From contig NZ_JACVQA010000010.1 in the NCBI RefSeq assembly GCF_018881595.1, positions 24,108 to 88,107 on the forward strand: a stretch of DNA of 64,000 bases, read 5' to 3'. Source of the DNA: Polynucleobacter sp. UK-Gri1-W3. GTDB taxonomy: Bacteria; Pseudomonadota; Gammaproteobacteria; Burkholderiales; Burkholderiaceae. Numbering within the stretch: position 1 is the stretch's first letter; each line of letters starts with the position of its first letter. A model generated the notes under the pieces. The model saw only the letters and a program-made list of their open reading frames with translations. It did not search any database and was not told the origin of the DNA. Positions 9,688 through 19,309 of this stretch are shown one piece after another. Position numbers and translations under genes: made by a program.

Positions 9688-11951
9688 AATTTCGTTTTCC
9701 AATCATCATTATTGATGAAGACTTCCGCTCCGAAAATATTTCGGGTTCGGGAATTCGTGACCTCGCCGAGGCGATCGAGAATGAGGGTATGGAAGTTATT
9801 GGCTTAACCAGCTATGGTGACTTGACTTCGTTTGCGCAGCAGGCTTCTCGTGCATCCTCATTCATCGTCTCGATTGACGATGAAGAGTTTGACGCTGACT
9901 CTGAAGATAGTGATCTTCCGGCTCTAAATAACTTACGCGCCTTTATCACTGAAGTGCGTAAGCGTAACGAATATATTCCAATCTTTTTGTATGGCGAGAC
10001 TCGTACTTCTCGTCATATGCCAAATGACATCTTGCGCGAGTTGCACGGTTTCATTCATATGAATGAAGACACCCCGGAATTTGTAGCACGTCATATTATT
10101 CGTGAAGCCAAGGTGTATTTAGATTCACTGGCGCCCCCATTCTTCCGCGCCTTAACCAATTACGCTTCTGAAGGTTCCTACTCATGGCATTGCCCTGGGC
10201 ACTCTGGCGGCGTTGCTTTCTTAAAGAGTCCAGTGGGCCGTATGTTCCACCAATTCTTTGGTGAGAATATGCTCCGTGCTGACGTCTGTAATGCTGTTGA
10301 GGAATTGGGTCAGCTCTTAGACCATACGGGTCCTGTGTTGCAGAGCGAGCGCAATGCTGCCCGCATCTTTAATGCTGACCATTTGTTCTTTGTAACTAAT
10401 GGCACCTCTACATCTAACAAGATTGTTTGGCATTCCACTGTTGCCCCAGGCGATGTAGTTTTGGTTGACCGTAACTGTCATAAGTCTGTGATTCATTCGA
10501 TCACGATGATGGGCGCGATCCCAATTTTCTTGATGCCTACTCGTAATCACTTGGGCATTATTGGTCCAATTCCAAAGGAAGAGTTTGAGTGGAAAAACAT
10601 CAAGAAGAAAATTGATGCTAATCCGTTCATCAAGGATAAGAACGTAGTGCCTCGTGTCATGACGCTCACACAAAGTACTTATGACGGCATCGTCTACAAC
10701 GTTGAAATGATTAAAGAGATGCTGGATGGAAAAGTGGATTCATTGCATTTTGATGAAGCTTGGTTGCCACATGCTGCCTTCCACCCTTTCTATAAAGATA
10801 TGCACGCTATTGGCTCGGATCGTAAGCGCACTAAGAAGAGTTTGATGTTTGCCACCCAGTCAACCCATAAGTTGCTCGCTGGTTTATCCCAGGCATCACA
10901 AGTGCTAGTGCAGGATGCCGAAGATACTAAGCTTGACCGGGATTGCTTCAATGAAGCCTATTTGATGCACACCTCAACCAGTCCACAGTACGCGATTATT
11001 GCCTCATGTGACGTTTCTGCAGCCATGATGGAGTCTCCTGGCGGTACAACTTTGGTTGAAGAGTCTATTGCTGAAGCAATGGACTTCCGGCGCGCAATGC
11101 GCGAAGTGGATGATAAGTTTGGCGCTGACTGGTGGTTTAAGGTTTGGGGTCCAGATCATTTGGCCGAAGAAGGTATTGGTGAGCGTTCAGATTGGGTCTT
11201 GGAGCCATCTGCAGCTTGGCATGACTTTGGCAAATTGGCCAAAGACTTCAATATGCTTGATCCTATTAAGGCGACAGTGGTTACGCCTGGATTGGATATT
11301 GAAGGCAACTTCGGTTCCATGGGTATTCCAGCCAGTATTGTGACCAAGTATCTTGCCGAGCACGGAGTGATTGTTGAGAAGTGCGGCCTTTATTCCTTCT
11401 TCATCATGTTCACGATCGGTATTACCAAAGGCCGTTGGAATACGCTCGTAACAGAATTGCAGCAGTTCAAAGATCACTTCGATAAAAATGCGCCATTGTG
11501 GAAGGTGTTGCCTGAGTTTGTTGCCAAGCACCCACGCTACGAACGTGTTGGCTTAAAAGATATTTGCCAGCAAATTCATGAATTCTATAAGAGTCGTGAT
11601 GTAGCGCGTATGACTACTGAGATGTATACCTCAGATATGGTTCCAGCCATGATGCCTTCTGAAGCTTGGGCCAAGATGGCGCATAAAGAAGTAGATCGTG
11701 TGCCGCTAGACCAGTTGGAAGGGCGTGTAACAGCTATGTTGGTTACTCCATATCCTCCAGGCATTCCCTTGCTGATTCCTGGTGAGCGCTTTAATAAACG
11801 CATCATTGACTACCTCTACTTCGCTAGAGACTTTAATGAGAAATTCCCGGGATTTGAGACGGATATCCATGGACTGGTTAAAACCAGCATCGATGGCAAG
11901 AGTGAGTATTACGTCGATTGCGTAAGGCAAGAGCGCGATATAACCCTCTGA
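9684..11951 (+). CDS. Orn/Lys/Arg decarboxylase (PLP-dependent, AdiA-like)
   Basis: A 755-residue fold-type I decarboxylase that removes CO2 from a basic amino acid to give a diamine or agmatine. An N-terminal receiver-like wing domain (1-130) precedes the catalytic domain, with SYSWHCPGHSGG, VDRNCHKS, LHFDEAW and Lys396 in STHKLLAGLSQAS as the Schiff-base lysine. The C-terminus keeps PYPPGIPLLIPGE. Length and motifs match E. coli AdiA/LdcI/SpeF relatives; which amino acid is used cannot be told from sequence. It is translationally coupled to the KirBac channel and ends at a strong terminator, so dcd-channel-decarboxylase may be one transcript. Confidence 0.93.
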   Translation: MKFRFPIIIIDEDFRSENISGSGIRDLAEAIENEGMEVIGLTSYGDLTSFAQQASRASSFIVSIDDEEFDADSEDSDLPALNNLRAFITEVRKRNEYIPIFLYGETRTSRHMPNDILRELHGFIHMNEDTPEFVARHIIREAKVYLDSLAPPFFRALTNYASEGSYSWHCPGHSGGVAFLKSPVGRMFHQFFGENMLRADVCNAVEELGQLLDHTGPVLQSERNAARIFNADHLFFVTNGTSTSNKIVWHSTVAPGDVVLVDRNCHKSVIHSITMMGAIPIFLMPTRNHLGIIGPIPKEEFEWKNIKKKIDANPFIKDKNVVPRVMTLTQSTYDGIVYNVEMIKEMLDGKVDSLHFDEAWLPHAAFHPFYKDMHAIGSDRKRTKKSLMFATQSTHKLLAGLSQASQVLVQDAEDTKLDRDCFNEAYLMHTSTSPQYAIIASCDVSAAMMESPGGTTLVEESIAEAMDFRRAMREVDDKFGADWWFKVWGPDHLAEEGIGERSDWVLEPSAAWHDFGKLAKDFNMLDPIKATVVTPGLDIEGNFGSMGIPASIVTKYLAEHGVIVEKCGLYSFFIMFTIGITKGRWNTLVTELQQFKDHFDKNAPLWKVLPEFVAKHPRYERVGLKDICQQIHEFYKSRDVARMTTEMYTSDMVPAMMPSEAWAKMAHKEVDRVPLDQLEGRVTAMLVTPYPPGIPLLIPGERFNKRIIDYLYFARDFNEKFPGFETDIHGLVKTSIDGKSEYYVDCVRQERDITL

Positions 11952-11972
11952 CCTATTTCAGATTTCCATCTT

Positions 11973-11998
11973 AAAGCCCCGCTTTTGCGGGGCTTTTT
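11973..11998 (+). terminator. Rho-independent terminator of the decarboxylase operon
   Basis: AAAGCCCCGC TTTT GCGGGGCTTTTT forms a GC-rich hairpin followed by T residues, 22 bases after the decarboxylase stop. Confidence 0.92.
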
Positions 11999-12000
11999 GC

Positions 12001-12035
12001 TTGCGCCATGAATGGACATTCTGTATACTTGTACA
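12001..12035 (+). promoter_or_regulatory. Promoter and operator of yefM-yoeB
   Basis: A -35-like TTGCGC (12001-12006) and -10 TATACT (12024-12029) are 17 bases apart. A TGTACA hexamer follows at 12030-12035 inside a dyad-like CTTGTACAAT...ATTGAACAAG. TGTACA is the core that I recall for YefM operators in E. coli, so autorepression by the YefM-YoeB complex is likely. Confidence 0.65.
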
Positions 12036-12061
12036 ATATATTGAACAAGTCTAAGGACATC

Positions 12062-12319
12062 ATGAGAGTCATTAATTTTTCAGATGCTAGAAATCAGTTT
12101 AAGCAAGTCATTGATCAAGTAGTGGCTGACTGTGATGTTGCTGTGATCTCACGCAGGGACGCCGAGGATGCCGTAGTCATGTCCTTGAATACCTATAACA
12201 GCATGATGGAAACATTCCATTTATTAAAATCTCCGGCTAACGTAAAGCACTTGGAGAAATCATTGGCGCAATATCGCAAGGGGCAGACTAAAGCAAAGGC
12301 TCTAGTGGATGCTAAGTAG
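12062..12319 (+). CDS. yefM: YefM/Phd-family antitoxin
   Basis: An 85-residue Phd/YefM antitoxin starting MRVINFSDARNQFKQVIDQV, with the family pattern AVISRRDAEDAVVMSLNTYNSMMET and a charged, probably disordered C-terminus that would wrap the toxin. I choose the ATG at 12062, with AAGGAC just upstream, over an in-frame ATG at 12008 that lies within the promoter. It overlaps the toxin start by 11 bases. The protein neutralises YoeB and represses the operon. Confidence 0.92.
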   Translation: MRVINFSDARNQFKQVIDQVVADCDVAVISRRDAEDAVVMSLNTYNSMMETFHLLKSPANVKHLEKSLAQYRKGQTKAKALVDAK

Positions 12320-12572
12320 GCTAGTGTGGACAAATGCAGCATGGTCTGACTATCTTTACTGGCAGGGGCAAGATAAAAAAACCTTAAAACGCATTAACGT
12401 TTTAATTAAAGATACTTTAAGAAATCCCAAAAAAGGCATTGGTAAGCCGGAAGAGCTGAGAGAGTCTCTCTCAGGATTTTGGTCTAGAAGAATCGATGAT
12501 GTGCATCGTCTTGTGTATGCAATTGAAAAAGATCGGCTAGTCATCATTGCCTGCCGTTATCACTACGATTAA
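12309..12572 (+). CDS. yoeB: YoeB-family ribosome-dependent mRNA endonuclease toxin
   Basis: An 87-residue RelE-superfamily toxin very close to E. coli YoeB: WSDYLYWQGQDKKTLKRIN, GKPEELRESLSGFWSRRI and the C-terminal ACRYHYD. Glu48, Arg67, His85 and Tyr86 align with the E. coli catalytic set Glu46, Arg65, His83 and Tyr84, so it looks active. It cuts mRNA in the ribosomal A site. It is the second gene of the yefM operon and ends before a strong hairpin at 12611. Confidence 0.94.
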   Translation: MLSRLVWTNAAWSDYLYWQGQDKKTLKRINVLIKDTLRNPKKGIGKPEELRESLSGFWSRRIDDVHRLVYAIEKDRLVIIACRYHYD

Positions 12573-12610
12573 AGTGGGTTCCTCAATAAAGAGGAGCAGC
12601 GCTTCTAAAG

Positions 12611-12638
12611 AAATAAGGCCCCTTAGGGGCCTTATTTC
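12611..12638. terminator. Bidirectional terminator between yoeB and the lipoprotein gene
   Basis: AAATAAGGCCCC TTA GGGGCCTTATTT is a perfect palindromic hairpin with A and T flanks on both sides, between two convergent genes. Confidence 0.88.
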
Positions 12639-12656
12639 TTGCTACTGCATAGTCTC

Positions 12657-13895
12657 TTACTTCAGCAGCACTGAAGGTGACGCTGGAATACTTCCGGGAA
12701 TTTTCTGCAAGGACATAAACTGCGCGAGTAATTTAATGGCTAATGGTGAGTAGCCATTATTTTCGCTCGGGATGCTATAAAGATTGCCATCCAAACCCTC
12801 TATGCTAGAAAAGGGTCTCGGGGTGGATTGATTTTTGTAGACTACAAACAATGCATATTCATTCGAGCCATTTGTTTTGTTGCTAAAAGTGGTTTCTGAG
12901 GGTGGCAAAGTAACCATATAAGACTTTTCACCTAGTTGAGCTTTTACTACTTGACCTAGATATTCAAAGATATTATTTGTAGATCGAATGCGAATAGTGA
13001 GTTTAGGCTGAGATTTTTTATCAGCGCTTGGCTGCTTAGTTTCCTGGGCAAGTGTTACTTCGCAAAATATTTCATCACCATATTCTTGGCGAATAAAATT
13101 CTCATATTTATTGGTGTTGATGCAAAGCTTGTATTGTTTCGAAACTTGTATCGGCTGAAATATGAGTGGGGAATTTTTCCCTACTCGCTGGAGAACAATG
13201 CCAGAGCTTTTCATTACCTCAAATGAATTATCGCCAAAGGTGGATTTGAGATTGGCAACACTTAAAGGGGGACCTATCTTTAGCGATGTATCAACCATGA
13301 AGGCCCCAAGCCCATATGAAATAAGCTTGTAGAGATGTTTTTGGAATTCCGCATGGTCTGGTCGGAGAGGGTTATTGATGAGGGTGACTACATCACCGTT
13401 TGGCTTGGTAATTACTATTTCATCAACTACTAGACTTAGGAGAACTTCTCTTGGGATGTGATTGTGTTCAAAATATTTCACCATCTCTATTGGGAGTTCA
13501 TTTAAGTAACCCTTCCAAAATACTGCGTTATCTAAGGAAGACTGGGTGAAGTTAAATGTATTGCCAACTGATAGCGAAACTCCAGGCGTGACGCTACTTA
13601 ATCCTCCATTAATTGGGAGGTAACTAGCGTTGTAGGGCAGAATGCCACCTGTAAAAAATGCACTGGCGTAAGAGGTTGTCGTAATAGAACCCGAACCATT
13701 GATGGTTGGCATATCTAAAAAGCTAACAGGACGATTTTCAGAAGATCGCAAAATATTCTGAAAAATCATATTGATCTGGTATTGCTCCAAGATATTGGCG
13801 TATTTGGCCGACATCTGACTAAAGTCAGGCGCTCCAGTTGAGCCGCAACCACTAAGGGCTGCCGATAAGGCAATGGCAGAAAGTGCTCTGCGCAC
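12657..13895 (-). CDS. Unrecognised secreted lipoprotein
   Basis: I do not recognise the family. A basic, hydrophobic leader ending ALSAALSGC gives a lipobox, so a lipid-anchored envelope protein is likely. The mature part contains ANILEQYQINMIFQNILRS, Ser/Thr/Gly-rich segments, and KLLAQFMSLQKIPGSIPASP at the end. The open frame extends upstream to 13985 inside dctM without a good ribosome site. A GTG at 13895 puts a 16-residue signal peptide before the cysteine, so I use it, with low certainty on the start. The gene is downstream of, and on the same strand as, the TRAP permease genes. Confidence 0.7.
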   Translation of the reverse strand: MRRALSAIALSAALSGCGSTGAPDFSQMSAKYANILEQYQINMIFQNILRSSENRPVSFLDMPTINGSGSITTTSYASAFFTGGILPYNASYLPINGGLSSVTPGVSLSVGNTFNFTQSSLDNAVFWKGYLNELPIEMVKYFEHNHIPREVLLSLVVDEIVITKPNGDVVTLINNPLRPDHAEFQKHLYKLISYGLGAFMVDTSLKIGPPLSVANLKSTFGDNSFEVMKSSGIVLQRVGKNSPLIFQPIQVSKQYKLCINTNKYENFIRQEYGDEIFCEVTLAQETKQPSADKKSQPKLTIRIRSTNNIFEYLGQVVKAQLGEKSYMVTLPPSETTFSNKTNGSNEYALFVVYKNQSTPRPFSSIEGLDGNLYSIPSENNGYSPLAIKLLAQFMSLQKIPGSIPASPSVLLK

Positions 13896-13935
13896 TAATT
13901 TGGGGAAAATCCCCTCTTTTAATTGAAGGAGAGTG

Positions 13936-15465
13936 CTACTTGGTTGGCTTATCCAGTTGAAAGGTGACTGGTGCATCCTCGTCAACTTTGGTTGTGGGAG
14001 TGTCTGGCTTGCTTTCTTCGCCGGTGAAGTTAAAGTCCTGGCTCTGAACAGCAGCAGCAGGCTTATCTAGGAGTGTTGTCACCAGTGCGGGGAACGCCAT
14101 CACCAGTACAACCATCACCAACTGCAGGCCGACCCAAGGCAGAGCACCCCAGTAGATGTCGCTACTCTTCACTTCTTTGGGGGCAACGCCTCTAAGGTAG
14201 AAGAGGGCAAAACCAAATGGTGGATGCATAAACGAAGTTTGCATATTGACGCACAGCATCACGCCAAACCACACTAGAGCAGCGCTAGCTGCTGCTTGAG
14301 GATTGCCATTCATAGAATCGAGAAGCACCGGCGATAGAAGTTTTACTGCCACCGGCGCAAGCATCGGCACAACAATGAAAGCGATTTCAAAAAAGTCCAA
14401 GAAGAATGCCAGGAAGAAAACAAATAAATTCACAATGATCAGAAAGCCAACCCAACCACCAGGAAGATTAGAGAAAAGCTCTTCAACCCAAAAGCCGCCA
14501 TCTACCCCTTGGAATACAACAGAAAAGCAAGTTGATCCAATGAGGATGAAAACCACCATGGCAGTAATCCGCATAGTGTTCTGATAGGCCTCTTGTATGA
14601 GTCCTTTGAGATTCGGAGTGCTGGAGCGACGCAGCCAAGCAAGCAACAAAGCACCCATCGCACCCATAGCTCCGGATTCTGTAGGTGTGGCAATGCCAGT
14701 CATGATGGTGCCGAGCACTAAAAAGATCAGTACCGCTGATGGAATAATTCCCATCAGACACTTCTTCCAAAGCGCCCAGCCCTTAAGGGTGAGTTCACTC
14801 TCTGGCACTGGTGGCAAATAGTCAGGCCGGATGCGACTTAGGAAGAATGTATAGAGGGCAAAGAGGGCAATCTGTAAAAGTGATGGGCCCCATGCGCCCA
14901 AATACATACTGCCCACATCAGCACTGCCGCTTTGAGTCTTTAGTTGGTCTGCAAGCACAATGAGAACTAAAGAAGGTGGCACCAGCTGCGTAATCGTTCC
15001 TGAAGCCGCTAAAACCCCCGTGGCATAGCGCATGTTGTAGCCGTAACGCATCATCACCGGCAAGGAAATCATCGCCATGGCGATTACCTGAGCAGCTACA
15101 GTGCCGGTAATAGCGCCCAAAATAAATCCCACGATGATGACGGAGTAACCAAGGCCTCCACGAACGCGACCAAAGAGTTGCCCCATGGAATCAAGCATTT
15201 CTTCCGCAAGCCCGCAACGCTCCAGGATGGCCCCCATGAAGGTGAAGAAGGGGATGGCCAGTAATAGATCATTCGCAAGGACGCTGCCAAAGATGCGCTG
15301 GGGAATTGCTTGTAAAAAGGCAACCCCAAAGTATCCTTCGCCAATAGCAATCGCAGAGAAAAATAAGCCCGCTGCCATTAAAGAGAATGCAACCGGGAAG
15401 CCAATCAACATAAAGACGATCAGTCCAGCAAACATCAAGGGCGGCATCCACTCCAATGGAATCAT
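13936..15465 (-). CDS. TRAP transporter large permease subunit (DctM family)
   Basis: A 509-residue inner-membrane protein with about twelve hydrophobic segments, including FPVAFSLMAAGLFF, FFTFMGAILERCGLAEEML and the family-typical PPSLVLIVLADQ and GIATPTESGAMGA. TRAP transporters use ion gradients to import carboxylates or amino acids captured by a periplasmic DctP protein. No DctP gene lies nearby, so the substrate is open. A hydrophilic tail of about 40 residues (from roughly residue 470) extends past the last helix. It overlaps the small subunit by four bases. Confidence 0.93.
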   Translation of the reverse strand: MIPLEWMPPLMFAGLIVFMLIGFPVAFSLMAAGLFFSAIAIGEGYFGVAFLQAIPQRIFGSVLANDLLLAIPFFTFMGAILERCGLAEEMLDSMGQLFGRVRGGLGYSVIIVGFILGAITGTVAAQVIAMAMISLPVMMRYGYNMRYATGVLAASGTITQLVPPSLVLIVLADQLKTQSGSADVGSMYLGAWGPSLLQIALFALYTFFLSRIRPDYLPPVPESELTLKGWALWKKCLMGIIPSAVLIFLVLGTIMTGIATPTESGAMGAMGALLLAWLRRSSTPNLKGLIQEAYQNTMRITAMVVFILIGSTCFSVVFQGVDGGFWVEELFSNLPGGWVGFLIIVNLFVFFLAFFLDFFEIAFIVVPMLAPVAVKLLSPVLLDSMNGNPQAAASAALVWFGVMLCVNMQTSFMHPPFGFALFYLRGVAPKEVKSSDIYWGALPWVGLQLVMVVLVMAFPALVTTLLDKPAAAVQSQDFNFTGEESKPDTPTTKVDEDAPVTFQLDKPTK

Positions 15466-16013
15466 TGCATGGGCTTTTCGTAATGGAGGTCTTCGGTAGG
15501 CAAAGTCACGCTCCCTTTTAAGGCGCCAATACGTTTAATGATTTCCGAAAGACCCTGGAGGCTCAGCATGAAAAAGCCAAATGGAACCACAAACTTAATA
15601 GGGTAGCGCGCTAGGCCACCAGAATTTAAAGAGTGCTCCATCACTAGCCATGATGGATAAAAGAGTGTGGTCCAAGAGAGCCACGCAAATAAGAGGCAGG
15701 CCGGCATTAAAAAGAAGATCAAACCAAAAAGATCGACCCATAGACGTCCACGAGCAGAAAGCTGGGAATAAATTAAGTCCACCCGAACATGCTCATTACG
15801 TTTGAGTGTGTAGGAGGCACCGAGCATGACGGCTGCAGCAAAGAGATACCACTGAAGTTCTAGTGGCCAGTTGTTGCTTATATCTAAGCCATAGCGCAGC
15901 AGGGCATTTACAGCAGATACCACGCAGGACAGCAAAATCATGATGCTGGCCGCCTTGCCCAAAAACTGATTTACGTAATCAATGCCTGCAGAGAGTTTGG
16001 ACCAAAACCCCAT
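15462..16013 (-). CDS. TRAP transporter small permease subunit (DctQ family)
   Basis: A 183-residue protein with four membrane helices, the usual DctQ layout. It contains PLELQWYLFAAAVMLGASYTLKRNEHVRVDLIY, a DctQ signature, and a short cytoplasmic tail. It pairs with the overlapping DctM subunit to form the membrane part of the transporter. Its start lies five bases after the argH stop on the same strand, so it may be transcribed from the argH promoter. Confidence 0.92.
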   Translation of the reverse strand: MGFWSKLSAGIDYVNQFLGKAASIMILLSCVVSAVNALLRYGLDISNNWPLELQWYLFAAAVMLGASYTLKRNEHVRVDLIYSQLSARGRLWVDLFGLIFFLMPACLLFAWLSWTTLFYPSWLVMEHSLNSGGLARYPIKFVVPFGFFMLSLQGLSEIIKRIGALKGSVTLPTEDLHYEKPMQ

Positions 16014-16018
16014 TTGCT

Positions 16019-17437
16019 TTAGAGGTCTGCACGACCCCGCTTGATAGCGGCGAGCACTTGGGCAGGAGCTGTTCCACCAGCATGCTGGCGTGATTGAACT
16101 GAGCCGTCAACAGTGAGCAATACAAAGACATCATCACTAATGAGTTCAGGGCGATTATCTAAGCCGCATGCAAAACGTAGTTCAGAGAGACTTAAGTCAG
16201 TCAACATGCAGTTTCTGCCAACGCAGGCTTTAACGGCATGCGCTACAGCCTCATGTGCATCGCGGAAGGCTAAACCTTTTTTAACAAGGTAGTCGGCTAA
16301 GTCAGTTGCTGTTGCAAAACCCTCTTCAGCCGCCTTCTTCATGACTTCAGCCTTTACTTCAATATGTGGGACCATATCTGCAAAAATACGCAAAGTATCT
16401 TGCACAGTATCTACGGCATCAAACAAAGGTTCTTTATCTTCTTGATTATCTTTGTTGTACGCGAGGGGCTGACCCTTCATGAGTGTTAACAAAGATATCA
16501 AATCACCATAAACGCGACCAGTTTTACCGCGTGCTAATTCTGGTACATCAGGATTTTTCTTTTGCGGCATGATCGAACTACCAGTGCAGAAGCGATCGGG
16601 CAGATCAATAAAGCCAAAGCGGGGGCTTAGCCATAGGATGAGCTCTTCGGATAAGCGTGAAATGTGCATCATCAAAATGGATGAGAAGGCGCAGAACTCA
16701 ATGGCAAAGTCACGGTCAGAAACTGCATCGAGTGAGTTATTGCAGATGCCATCAAAGCCAAGGATCTTAGCGACTTGCTCACGGTCAATAGGGTAGGTAG
16801 TTCCGGCTAATGCTGCTGCGCCTAAAGGCAGGCGATTAAAGCGAGCGCGTAAATCTGTCAAACGACTTGCATCACGGCTAAACATTTCATAGTAAGCCAT
16901 CAAGTGGTGACCAAAAGTAATCGGTTGCGCTACTTGCAGGTGCGTATGACCTGGCATGATGGTGGATGCATGTTTCTCTGCTAAATCTAAAAGCGCTACG
17001 CGTAAGGATTTGAGGGTGGCCGCAATATCATCAACACTGCCGCGCAACCACAGTCGCAAATCAGTCGCTACTTGGTCATTACGGGAGCGACCAGTATGCA
17101 AACGTTTGCCAGCATCACCAACTAATTCAGTTAGGCGGGCTTCAATGTTCAGATGGACATCCTCGAGAGCAAGTTGCCAATTAAATTGACCAGACTCGAT
17201 TTCACTCTTAATTTGAGCCATACCTCTTTGAATATCAGCCAAATCTTGTGAACCAATAATCTTTTGAGTGGCTAGCATTTCAGCGTGCGCTAGGGAACCG
17301 GCAATGTCGACCATCGCAAAGCGTTGATCAAAGCCAATGGAAGCGGTATAACGCTGAACAAGTTCGTCGACGGGTTCGGCAAAACGGGCCGACCAAGCTT
17401 GGGCTTTGTTGGCTAAGGAATTATTTGATGAGCTCAT
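16019..17437 (-). CDS. argH: Argininosuccinate lyase
   Basis: Final step of arginine synthesis: argininosuccinate to arginine and fumarate. The fumarase/aspartase-superfamily signature [12 protein letters not shown] and the conserved [17 protein letters not shown] and [17 protein letters not shown] blocks are intact. I start at 17437 ([15 protein letters not shown]), giving 472 residues, the usual length; a longer frame to 17560 runs into the divergent hemC gene. Only 43 bases separate argH from hemC. Confidence 0.95.
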   Translation of the reverse strand: MSSSNNSLANKAQAWSARFAEPVDELVQRYTASIGFDQRFAMVDIAGSLAHAEMLATQKIIGSQDLADIQRGMAQIKSEIESGQFNWQLALEDVHLNIEARLTELVGDAGKRLHTGRSRNDQVATDLRLWLRGSVDDIAATLKSLRVALLDLAEKHASTIMPGHTHLQVAQPITFGHHLMAYYEMFSRDASRLTDLRARFNRLPLGAAALAGTTYPIDREQVAKILGFDGICNNSLDAVSDRDFAIEFCAFSSILMMHISRLSEELILWLSPRFGFIDLPDRFCTGSSIMPQKKNPDVPELARGKTGRVYGDLISLLTLMKGQPLAYNKDNQEDKEPLFDAVDTVQDTLRIFADMVPHIEVKAEVMKKAAEEGFATATDLADYLVKKGLAFRDAHEAVAHAVKACVGRNCMLTDLSLSELRFACGLDNRPELISDDVFVLLTVDGSVQSRQHAGGTAPAQVLAAIKRGRADL

Positions 17438-17480
17438 AAACACAGTATATTGGTGTAGGTCTTTGATTATTTTAAATGTT

Positions 17481-18446
17481 ATGTCCCAAACTCTGAATTC
17501 CTCCTCTTCGGCAGCCCCAAAGCGCCTCGTAATCGCTTCCCGTGAAAGTCGCCTAGCCATGTGGCAGGCTGAGCATGTCCGAGATTGCCTTAAAAAGCTC
17601 TATCCTGACTGCGATGTCCAGATTTTGGGAATGACTACCCGCGGTGACCAGATTTTGGATAGAGCCCTCTCTAAAGTGGGCGGCAAAGGTCTTTTTGTAA
17701 AAGAGCTAGAAACAGCGCTTGAGGATGGACGAGCCGATTTAGCGGTGCATTCCCTGAAAGATGTTCCGATGGTCATGCCTGAGGGTTTTGACCTGGCCTG
17801 TGTCATGGCGAGAGAGGATGCACGCGATGCCTTTGTTTCTAATGATTACACCACTCTTGAAGATCTTCCTGAGGGCGCGATTGTAGGTACATCGAGCTTG
17901 CGACGTGAGTCAGTTCTGCGTGCAAAATTTCCCCATTTAGTAATTCAGCCATTGCGCGGTAATTTAGATACCCGCATGGGTAAGTTGGATCGCGGTGAGT
18001 ACCAAGCAATCATTTTGGCGGCTGCCGGCTTAAAGCGTTTAGGCCTAGAATCACGTATTCGCGCATTCTTGCCCTATGATCCTTACACGCCGGCTGCAGG
18101 TCAAGGCGCTTTAGGTATTGAGACCTTAAGCAAACATCCCAATATTAAGCAGTGGCTTGATCCTTTAAATGATTTGCCAACCTTATTTGCAGTTTCTGCT
18201 GAGCGTATGGTGTCTCGTCAACTAGGAGGCTCTTGTGAAGTGCCTTTAGCTGCCCATGCTGTATGGGATCAGAGCCAAATGAGCATTCGTTCTTTTGTGG
18301 CAAGTGTTGATGGAAAAGCAATTTGCTTGGCGAATGGAAGTGCCCAAGTGAAATCTATTGAAGACGCAGAGGCGTTAGGTCTTGTGGTTGCACAAGATTT
18401 GCTCTCACAAGGTGCAGCAGATTTAATTCCAAAGCTCCCGAAATAG
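17481..18446 (+). CDS. hemC: Hydroxymethylbilane synthase (porphobilinogen deaminase)
   Basis: Joins four porphobilinogens into hydroxymethylbilane in tetrapyrrole synthesis. The N-terminus [19 protein letters not shown], the VHSLKDVPM block and Cys252 in [13 protein letters not shown], the dipyrromethane cofactor attachment site, are present. I use the ATG at 17481 ([10 protein letters not shown]), giving 321 residues; the open frame begins further upstream in the intergenic region. hemD follows 35 bases later on the same strand, the standard pairing. Confidence 0.95.
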   Translation: MSQTLNSSSSAAPKRLVIASRESRLAMWQAEHVRDCLKKLYPDCDVQILGMTTRGDQILDRALSKVGGKGLFVKELETALEDGRADLAVHSLKDVPMVMPEGFDLACVMAREDARDAFVSNDYTTLEDLPEGAIVGTSSLRRESVLRAKFPHLVIQPLRGNLDTRMGKLDRGEYQAIILAAAGLKRLGLESRIRAFLPYDPYTPAAGQGALGIETLSKHPNIKQWLDPLNDLPTLFAVSAERMVSRQLGGSCEVPLAAHAVWDQSQMSIRSFVASVDGKAICLANGSAQVKSIEDAEALGLVVAQDLLSQGAADLIPKLPK

Positions 18447-18481
18447 AAAAAAGTAACGAAAACTCAGAGCGACGATTAAGT

Positions 18482-19306
18482 ATGAGCACCAAAACCATTA
18501 TTGTCACCAGGCCTAGTGGTCAGGCCCGTCAGCTGATTGAGGTGCTTACTCGTGCAATCGAGACAAGTGGAGTAGGAAAGCGCAGCCTTCCAGAGATACT
18601 ATCCTTGCCTTTGTTGACCATTGCCCCAAAGTCCGATGCGAATTTAGCTGACCATATCGCCACCGTTCTAGGCGGTGCTGATCTTGCCATCTTTGTTAGT
18701 CCAAATGCGATTGAGAGCGTCATGCGTTTATTAGAGCGCGATTGGCAAGACTTTTCTAAGACGATTATTCCGATTGGTGTGATGGGTGGCAGTAGCCATC
18801 TGGCATTAAAAAATCATGGCATCGGATTAGAAGAGAGTCCGACGCCCATCATTATTCCTAAGGCCAATGAAAACTGGGATTCAGAAGGTTTGTGGAAAGA
18901 GCTCCAATCTTTACAGTGGAATTGGCAGAATAAAAAAGTAATCATCTTTAAAGGTGAGGGTGGTCGTGATTGGTTGGCTGACACTTTAATCAAGGCTGGG
19001 GCTTCTGTAGAGGCGATTTCTACTTACAGTCGCATACCATTGGATATTGATGATCCTGCTTGGCAACTTGTGAGAGAAATGGATCTGAGTAAATCACTTT
19101 GGCTGCTTACTTCATCCGAAGCGGTTCGTTATCTTGGCGAAGTCATGAAGGATCAATTCACGCAAAGTCTTAATCCAGCAAGCGCCCTATGCCCGCATCA
19201 CAATATTGCCGATGCGGCGGAGATGATTGGGTTTGGTGAAGTCTTTACCAGCGAACCCGGTGACGAGGCTTTGGTTAAATCAACCTTAGCCTGGTTAACA
19301 CTTTAG
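18482..19306 (+). CDS. hemD: Uroporphyrinogen-III synthase
   Basis: Cyclises hydroxymethylbilane with inversion of ring D. The protein is 274 residues and the family is poorly conserved, but IIVTRPSGQARQLIEVL at the start, DLAIFVSPNAIESVM, IIFKGEGGRDWLADTL and the Tyr of STYSRIP fit HemD. Its position directly after hemC supports the call. The stop is three bases from the convergent ubiC stop. Confidence 0.9.
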   Translation: MSTKTIIVTRPSGQARQLIEVLTRAIETSGVGKRSLPEILSLPLLTIAPKSDANLADHIATVLGGADLAIFVSPNAIESVMRLLERDWQDFSKTIIPIGVMGGSSHLALKNHGIGLEESPTPIIIPKANENWDSEGLWKELQSLQWNWQNKKVIIFKGEGGRDWLADTLIKAGASVEAISTYSRIPLDIDDPAWQLVREMDLSKSLWLLTSSEAVRYLGEVMKDQFTQSLNPASALCPHHNIADAAEMIGFGEVFTSEPGDEALVKSTLAWLTL

Positions 19307-19309
19307 AGC

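Noticed and set aside
16019..17560. Extended argH N-terminus to 17560
   Set aside because: The extra 41 residues lie in the divergent hemC leader and coding region and are not part of the family; the ATG at 17437 fits.
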